DNA of 64,000 nucleotides from Aldrovandia affinis (Eukaryota > Chordata > Actinopteri > Notacanthiformes > Halosauridae). The stretch lies in NCBI GenBank assembly GCA_029706075.1, contig JAINUG010000004.1, positions 1,466,547 through 1,530,546 on the forward strand. The letters run 5' to 3'. Shown piece after piece: positions 57,050 to 64,000 of this stretch. The notes below the pieces were generated by a model. That model saw nothing but the letters and a program-made list of their open reading frames with translations, did no database searches and was not told the DNA's origin. Every line of letters starts with the position of its first letter. Position 1 is the first letter of the stretch. The translations under genes and the position numbers were made by a program.

Positions 57050-57926
57050 TACATTTATATTTTACATTTTAAGCATTTAGCAGACGCTCTTATCCAGAGC
57101 GACTTACAAGATGTGCATAAATACATGGTAGGAACAATCATAGTATGTGCAAGAGATCAGTGCAGTAATACAGCGATAGACATGATTTCAGGCAGCTGCA
57201 TAACATACCTGTAACACTGGGAAGGAAAAGGTTAGTACATTTTTAATTGTTTTATTAAGTAAGCAGGGGTATATAGTGTTGCGCAAATAGGCAGTGGTGA
57301 TGACAATTAGCTAGATGTACAGCGTTCGATGGTAGTGGAGTCTGAAAAGGTTTTGAAGGTTTTGAGTCTCTTGTGGAAGATCGCAAGTGATTCCGCGGTC
57401 CTCACTGATTGTGGAAGGTTGTTCCACCAGCGAGGGGTCAGGACAGAGAAGAGATGAGACCACGAGGAACGGCTGCCAGGCGCCCGGAGGGATGGGGCAT
57501 GTCAGTTTGCCAGAGGAGGCGGAGCGGAGGGGTCTGGCTGGGGTGTAGGGAGTGATGAGTGACTGGAGGTATGGGGGAGCAGTACCTCTAGCCGCTTGAA
57601 AAGCAAGCACCAGTGATTTGAATCTGATGCGTGCTGCGATGGGGAGCCAGTGCAGAGAGGAGAGTAGAGGGGTGACGTGGCTGAACTTTGGCTGGTTGAA
57701 CATCAGACCTGGCTTGATGGCACAGGCCGTTAGGCCTGCCAGCAAGGAATTGCAGTAGTCCAGACGTGAGATCACCAGGGCATGGACCAGGAGTTGTGTG
57801 GCCTCTTCGGTGAGGAACGGTCGGAACCTCCGGATGTTGTGGAGGGAGAATCGACAGGTCCAAGTGATCGCTGCAATGTGGCCCGAGAAGCACAGCTGGT
57901 TGTCCAGGGTCACTCCAAGACTCTAT
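57050..57926 (-). mobile_element. 5'-truncated L2-clade LINE with C-terminal ORF2 frame
   Basis: The minus-strand frame at 57,311-57,913 encodes LDNQLCFSGHI, then FSLHNIRRFRPFLTEEATQL, LVHALVISRLDYCNSLLAGL and LHWLPIAARIRFKSLVLAFQ. This is the region after the reverse transcriptase active site, highly characteristic of vertebrate L2-type ORF2. The frame drifts after about residue 150. The 3' end at 57,050-57,115 reads, on the minus strand, TAAGTCGCTCTGGATAAGAG then CGTCTGCTAAATGC, the tail shared with SINEs of this window. The insertion is cut at 57,926 within the coding region. Confidence 0.88.
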
Positions 57927-59859
57927 AATTATACATACTAATTGTAAATATAATCGTATAAATACAGGAAAGGTGTGGTCTTTCAGCCTGGTTACACTTT
58001 GGGAACTGTACAGCATTGCCACCCCTACACGAAGTAACTGTGAAACTCCGAACACATTTATTTACTGACCATCCAACTGACATGTAAGAGATTGGGTGGC
58101 AGATTCAGGTACAAGACAGACGTATTGCAGAGGTTGCATTGTTCAAGAGTGCCATTTAATTGAGCAGGAGTTCAAAGGGGGTCCTTTTCTATCAATGCTC
58201 AGATGGATGATGATGAAAATGGCACATAACTCTGCTCACCAAATATCTTGGCTCTGAATGACCTCTTCATGGTCAGGCCTTCACGTCCACCTCTGACCTC
58301 GGACCTCTTTACAGCCTTCCACGGGTGACCATGACCCCAAAGGATTGCAAGCGTGACCCTTTAAAGGCCAGGTGCTTTGTACCTAGGCAGGTGCGGTGGC
58401 ACACAACTTCAAGACCAAAATTTCTGAATGTTCAATCATCAGTGGTGCGTTGTGTTGTTGAACACATTTTTTGAAATCCTCAGCATTAAGGGCAAAGCAC
58501 CATCCTAATGAGGTACTGTGTGTATAGCTATGAGCAAACCGCTAGCGATGGTTTTCCATTTGGTGTACACCTAATTCTCCCATCACGACAAAGCACCATA
58601 ATTGTTAAACTATAAGTTGTCATTAGTATTGTAACAGTGTACACAGGAATATGCATTTTCACTGTTAATTACCATGGGATTGCTGTGTCATATAGAGTTT
58701 CACATTGAAACTTGAGATGTACACATTGAATTCAAGGAGATTAACACTTTTAAAGTCTCTCCAGCTGCTGGTTCCATCCACAAGGCCAGGAGAGAAAAGC
58801 TTGCGGTGAGCTCTGAGACTCTCCCCACAGCTGCAGTCCGGACACACATTTGTCCACTCAGCACTCTACTGCAGAGCCTGCGGGCGTAGGAGTGTGGGTT
58901 TGAGCGTGGGTGTGGCCAGGCAGATCGCCCATGTCAGCGCAGACTCCCCCCCGACCCTGCAAGCGAGGCCCCAAGGCCTAAGCCCCAGAAATGCACTGAG
59001 TCAGCCCCCTGCTCCTCCCGAAGGGGCTCCCCCTGCAGGGGGACTCTAAAACTGCACGGCTAAGTTCATCAGCTCTCACTCTCTCTCCAGTCACACAGAG
59101 ACGGATGTGTGCATGTGAAAGGCCTGCAGAAGTGCGCTCCTCGTTACAATCTCACCCTGCTCTGCATTTTTCTTTAGGGAGTGACGTTTGAGCAGGTGCG
59201 CTTTGAACGCTGGATGCCTCCGGTCAGAGAGCGAAATAAAGTTATTGTACAGTATGTTCAGATTTTTTTTGTGTTCTTCCCACCAGTGAACTTTGTTGAG
59301 CTCATCATACAGTTTTTATCTTTATCTGCTCTGCACAGCTTGTAAACGCCGAAACAGTATCTGCATCGCTTCTAATAAAAATGCAGTGTTTACTAAGAAA
59401 TGTGCCGCGGCGTGATAATTTTAAAAAATGTGTCTGCCCATTTTATCCTTGCCTTCTAGCCAGTAGTTTATCTCTGTTTGCCCCTAAGTTTGCAAAATGC
59501 ATTTTGACATTTCTGAATTCTGAACATTAAGCACTTAGCCCTGCATTGCTGAAAGCATTTAAATTTAGATGCATTACATTTCTACAGTTGGCTCAACAGA
59601 GGCTGTTTTCCTCATGTTCTGATTGTAAATTACTGAAATATAACAGATGCTTTAGCAAAAGAAAATGACTTGTTCTGGCCTTGGAAAATAACACTAATGA
59701 GTGGAATGAATGTTTAGTTATTAAAAGCTTGAATTACTTTCCACGTTGTTTGAGTAAGCTAATTCATGACACTACATGTTTACTGATGACGTCTGTGCAA
59801 GATCTCAAGGGAATTATTGTCAGTGAAATAGGCCATGGTGCAGTTTTGTGGTTAACATA
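57927..59859. other. Unique interval without recognised gene
   Basis: GC-richer block at 58,850-59,060 with C-rich tracts and no long frame. The block 59,090-59,250 is repeat-free. No exon can be defended. Confidence 0.35.
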
Positions 59860-60442
59860 CAGGTGGTGGCCAAAAGATGGAAACCTTTGGATAAATGAGG
59901 GACACAAAGTATATTTAAAGCAGGTGCTTTCACAGAAGTGTTGTTACTGAGTTAATTGAACAATTAACACCCCATGCAACCTGGGTTGTGTACAAAAATG
60001 CCAGGCAGGCCTGGTTGCCTGTTGTTATAGCTAGCATGGCTAGAATATGAGACTTTGACTTTGAGATGTCTTTGAAAGGAGGATGAATGTTGGGGCATGT
60101 TTAGCAAGAGCTTCAGTGATGAAGACTGCTCAACTTGCTGATTTTTCACAAGGAACAGTGTCTGAGGCGATGACAGCATGGGTCTCTGAGGGAAAGACAT
60201 CATCAACAAAAGGAAACTGCACAATACTTGTGGATCATAATGTCCATGCATTCCTTCAAGGTGCAAGGGCAAACAAGCGAGCAACCCTGAATCAACTGAC
60301 CAATAAGTTCAATATAGGGCGTGAGCTGGCATTTTAATCAAGAACAGTCCGTTGAGAACTCTACAGAGCAGGATATCTTAGGCAGAAATCAAATTATTGA
60401 GTGACATTATATTGTTTTTTTCCCCTTTTTGGCCACTACCTG
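59860..60442 (+). mobile_element. Complete Tc1-type MITE with transposase N-terminal remnant
   Basis: TA target duplications flank CAGGTGGTGGCCAAAAGATG and, at the right end, the reverse of CAGGTAGTGGCCAAAAAGGG. Length 583 bp. The plus-strand frame 60,083-60,337 reads MNVGACLARASVMKTAQLAD and continues through SQGTVSEAMTAW to ANKRATLNQLTNKFN. This is the first helix-turn-helix and start of the second of a Tc1-type transposase, and beyond the stop come TVR-ELYRAGY-like residues. The whole DDE catalytic domain is missing, so it was mobilised in trans. Different family from the CAGGTAACTGCC elements. Confidence 0.87.
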
Positions 60443-60949
60443 TATAATGGCTGGGTATTTAATTTTCATAAAATTATGATAATTATAAATACAATTTCCT
60501 CTCCCTACCCATTGGTTAAAGCTAATCTGAAATCCATTGGAGACATCCACAGGAATGTTTACCATTTGTTTGTGAAACAGTCAGGCCCAGTGTGGGAGTT
60601 TTACGAGATGCAGATCTTAGGAGGCTTTGTTGAAACGCATGTTCTGGGTGGCCATGAATCGATCTGGTGCTGTTAAACACCCTGCTTCCTGACCACTTAT
60701 AGCAGCGGAGCCCCGGCCCACCTTAATGGAGTCTGGTACGCCACACAAAGGGAAAAAAACACATTAGACTGCAGTGCGATGTATGAGCAGTGCCCTTGTG
60801 CGAGGCAGGAATGACATTCAGGGGGGCCCAGTGTCCATAGGGCCTGTATGAATTCTCATAGCAGGTAAAATATGCACCTCATCTAAAGGCCCTTCACTCA
60901 GCAGAGCCCGTCTGGAGCTGTACTCCAAATACCCATGATGCATTGCACC
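60443..60949. other. Unique interval without recognised gene
   Basis: No array, transposon or exon recognised. Confidence 0.4.
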
Positions 60950-61172
60950 TGAGTTGAAAGGATGAGACTCACACACGTATGAGATGCTCCATAAAATAAA
61001 GTGTAATTGATTATTTAACCATGCAGGTTGGTTTACGTTTCGACCCTTGGGTCTTAGGTCAATAATTGTTCTTATTGATCGAAACTTTAACCAACCTGCA
61101 GGGTTAAATAAAACATTGCACTTTTGTTTTAGGATCTAATAAGTTTGCGAGTCTCATTCTTTCAATTATTTT
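60950..61172. mobile_element. Fold-back (long inverted repeat) element
   Basis: Inner arms 61,012-61,043 and 61,079-61,110 pair with about 29 matches of 32 (left TTTAACCATGCAGGTTGG, right CCAACCTGCAGGGTTAAA). The pairing continues outward more loosely to TTGAAAGGATGAGACTC at 60,954 and GAGTCTCATTCTTTCAA at 61,150-61,166. The loop is ~35 bp. No coding capacity. It has the structure of a MITE or fold-back transposon; target duplications are not clear. Confidence 0.7.
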
Positions 61173-61430
61173 TATGACACTTTGTCTCTGAACCTTAGGG
61201 CAAGATTTTTTTGCACTGCATATGTTTACTGTGTTACACATTTGAGTGCAATGATTGACTTCTGCTTCCAGAAATAAATAGAAAATGTCATTATGCTGAT
61301 CTTTTATGGCACCAATTGTTTCAAATAACTATTATTTGAAAAGTCATGGAATGAGTTACCCTTTATTTAAACATTTTTTTGATTGGTTTTCACATTGTTT
61401 TGCTTTGTGAGAAAGAGAATGAGTGAGTGT

Positions 61431-61464
<34 letters not shown>

Positions 61465-62300
61465 TCAAGGCATTTCTCTCCTTCTTGTCTAGCATCTGTC
61501 TCATTTCTCCAACTTCCCATGGTACAATAGTGCGTTTCTGTGGAGCGGGCGCTGTTAAGACGTTCCCATTTGTTAGCTGCTGCTGCTGCTGCTGCTTTTC
61601 TGTGGAATCCAGAAGGTCCGATTTTTAAGGCCTTCACTTGCTGATGGGAATTGGTCGTCTGCTTTTGACACAGGCAGAGATCCCTCTCCCACCGACCACC
61701 TTCGCATTCCAGTTAGCACTTTGGTTAATGAGGCTTAGCGATTATATAGGCCAAGTCGCGTGGCTCAGGGTGTGTGATGGGAGAGGGGGAGGACAAGATG
61801 GCAGTATAATTAGAACCTTTCTGTAGAAGCCAGTCAGGGGCTGGGGGACAGGGTTTGGGGGTTGGATGTGCATGGAACCAGATCAGAGGGAAACAATATA
61901 ATCAACTCAATTTCTGTGCTTCACCTTTTTCACTTGTAGGCCATGCAAAATTCAAAAGCATTAGATAGGGAAATTGATTGTTTTCCTTATTAGTATTATT
62001 TTAAGTTTTATTCCATTTGATTTATTTACCACACACTTTCCAGGAGGTTCTGGTGACTGTTTAAAAGGATTACTACGGTTACCACTCTTATCAGCTGCAA
62101 GTCTTCCCCTAATAGGCCACCCTGAGAGTCTCGTCATAACTGAGGAGGAAAAAGCCCCCAAAAAGAGCGCATTACTGCTATCTGGAGGCTTTACAAATAT
62201 GCCATACCCCTTGAATAACACTGATGAGATCAACCATGTTTCTTGATGTTTGAAGAAAAAACGAATTATATATATATTGTGTTGTCCCTTGCGGTTGGGT
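61173..62300. other. Unique interval with simple runs and candidate conserved blocks
   Basis: (GA)n at 61,430-61,465 and (GCT)6 near 61,577-61,596. The blocks 61,500-61,770 and 62,040-62,210 are complex and repeat-free. No exon can be supported by splice sites or domains. Confidence 0.3.
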
Positions 62301-62361
62301 GAATCCAATCCATTCCAACCCAATCCAATCCAATCCAATCCAATCCAATCCAATCCAATCC
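62301..62361 (+). repeat. (AATCC)n pentanucleotide array
   Basis: About ten units, the last eight perfect. Each unit junction contains CCAAT. Confidence 0.9.
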
Positions 62362-62383
62362 TAACACAGTCAGCAATCTCAAA

Positions 62384-62481
62384 ACAACTCTTCAAAACAA
62401 AACAACTCTTCAAAACAACTCTTCAAAACAACTCTTCAAAACAACTCTTCAAAACAACTCTTCAAAACAACTCTTCAAAGC
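62384..62481 (+). repeat. 13-bp tandem repeat TTCAAAACAACTC
   Basis: About seven units, nearly perfect, the first two with an extra AACAAA insertion. Confidence 0.9.
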
Positions 62482-64000
62482 CCCCAAACCCACTCCCTCG
62501 CAGTGTGACACAAATCAGTCCTTTAAATAGGCCTCCAAATTGCAATCAGCTGCCCGCAATCTCAATAGCTTCATCTGCTTCAGCTGGTGCAGGTGTGGGA
62601 CTGCAGGCTGCTGGGAAAGGTAGTATTTTCCAGCTCCAGTGGCTCCAATGAATTAAAGAGCCAGGCAGCCATTTCCTTGGGAAACCCCTTGGGATGCTAC
62701 ACTATAAAGTTAGACAGAGAAACTGTACAATTGAGCTGCCTGATCATTTTTCCAGTTCATGAGCTGCTCAAGGCACCGAAATAAGAATTGTTTTTAAAAG
62801 GCAAACACATGAAGATAACTGTCATCATTCCCTTGTGTGTCTCATCTGCATTTTCAAGGTAATAATATTCAGTTCAGGTAGTATATTGCTTACTACATAT
62901 CATCATACATTGGAAGCTTTTCAATATGTGCCTGGAAAAATGTGTGTGTGTCTGTGTGTGTGTGTGTGTGTGCTTTTCATGCATTGTAAGTTCTGCCTTT
63001 TGTTCTCTTTAGCTGTTTGTTTGTTTGTTTTTGAAACATCCCCACTGGGAGCTGAAATGTGCACTGAAAATATGCTCTGAGCTTTTCTAATGAATCGTCT
63101 TTATTCAACCTGAACACTGAAATTACATCAGTAATTACTTTCCCCCTTTTGTATTTTACATTCTCTGTTACCTGGTGGTGCATTCACCTGCGCTGTGACT
63201 CTGATTAGCAGGTTGCTTGTGCACTCCACGTTGTTTCATTCAGTCTTTTATCTATACAATATCAAGTAGATATACAGGATTATAAAATGGACAGTTCTGG
63301 TCCTGGATGCTGATTGGCTGAACCATGTGTATATTCACGGTGTAACATTTCCATCAAAACCTACAATTTGTGCTCAATTGAAAATGTATGTTTTCTCATT
63401 TATTTAACAATGGATAACAAAATTGAAACTACAGCTATCAATATCAACCTCTGCAACCATCACTTCAACTTTCGTGCAGCACCCTCACAGTATTGACTGT
63501 TTTACCACTGACAACCATACTACAATTTGGGTTTTGTACTGAGCATTCTTACTTAGGGAATATACTGTCAGAAAGTATTTGAAATCTCTATAAAAATGTG
63601 TATACAGTAAAATATTGTAGTTCTGTTTTTGTATTGCTGAATACTGTAAAGGATATTGTAAACAAGGACCTGTCAACACCATTGATTTACATTTGTTCTA
63701 CTATGTACAAAATGGCAAAGATTCTGACACAAAAATAAATATTTATTGCAGCCATTTTTCCACATTACATGTACATACTGTAAGAAATCAAAATGACAGT
63801 CTTCAATATACAGTAAAAAGGTAAAATCTCCAACTGTATAAACTACAAATAAAAAGACCCTGTAAATATTCATTTTTCAAACATTATCGACGCGGACCTG
63901 ACGATTAGGCCACATGTTCTCATCTACATCACAGTTGATGTCTTCCATTGCAATGCATTGTGGAAAAAATCTTCTGGAATGGCGAATCCATCCCTGGCAG
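62482..64000. other. Unique interval to window end
   Basis: A short (TG)n lies at 62,940-62,971 and (GTTT)n near 63,014-63,030. The rest is AT-rich with short frames only; no gene or transposon recognised. Confidence 0.4.

Overview
This window looks like gene-poor nuclear DNA from a vertebrate, most likely a ray-finned fish. Four things support this: abundant degenerate Tc1/mariner, hAT and piggyBac relics; L2-clade LINE fragments; tRNA-derived SINEs, several ending in the L2-type tail read as GTCGCTNTGGATAARAGC; and long CA/TG and tetranucleotide microsatellites. I cannot name the species. I found no protein-coding exon, tRNA, rRNA or CRISPR array that I can defend as a host gene. Every recognisable peptide is a broken transposon fragment, and most long open frames are artefacts of tandem repeats (for example the Asp-Arg-Gln-Thr frame inside the CTGT array).

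Layout. 0-5.6 kb: a hAT relic with a BED zinc-finger exon, a 1,028-bp perfect CTGT array, a TG array, an old Tc1 copy and a SINE scrap. 5.6-17.6 kb: mostly unique sequence with a CCAAT-containing minisatellite (7.06-7.45 kb), a complete internally deleted hAT element (10.29-11.19 kb), a short Tc1 derivative, an 11-bp minisatellite (14.13-14.74 kb) and an L2 fragment. 17.6-28.4 kb: unique sequence with SINEs and several copies of one Tc1 family. 28.4-35.4 kb: a CA-rich minisatellite, one copy of an unidentified repeat carrying a 7SL-like patch, a solo LTR, and a Tc1 copy with a nested 151-bp MITE. 35.4-43.8 kb: Tc1 copies (one with a long inverted duplication), SINEs and a LINE end. 43.8-56.4 kb: a cluster of four related piggyBac-like elements, a second copy of the unidentified repeat and a second solo LTR. 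56.4-64 kb: an L2 fragment, a complete Tc1 MITE, a fold-back element, short arrays and unique sequence.

The most informative structure is the piggyBac-like cluster. Element B (47,778-50,871) was entered at an internal TTAA by a sister element C (49,207-50,790). The far end of B reappears directly after C, which explains an apparent 81-bp duplication. B, C and D keep a short first-exon-like start (MERFSALQCL...) with a splice donor, and A keeps a broken C-terminal Cys-rich domain. B and D carry a perfect 18-bp GC palindrome just inside one end. Other notable structures are two hairpins in a solo LTR with the same loop but different, still complementary stems, and a fragment resembling the Alu domain of 7SL RNA.

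The remaining unique stretches are described interval by interval. Some look like candidate conserved non-coding elements by composition, but this cannot be tested without other genomes.
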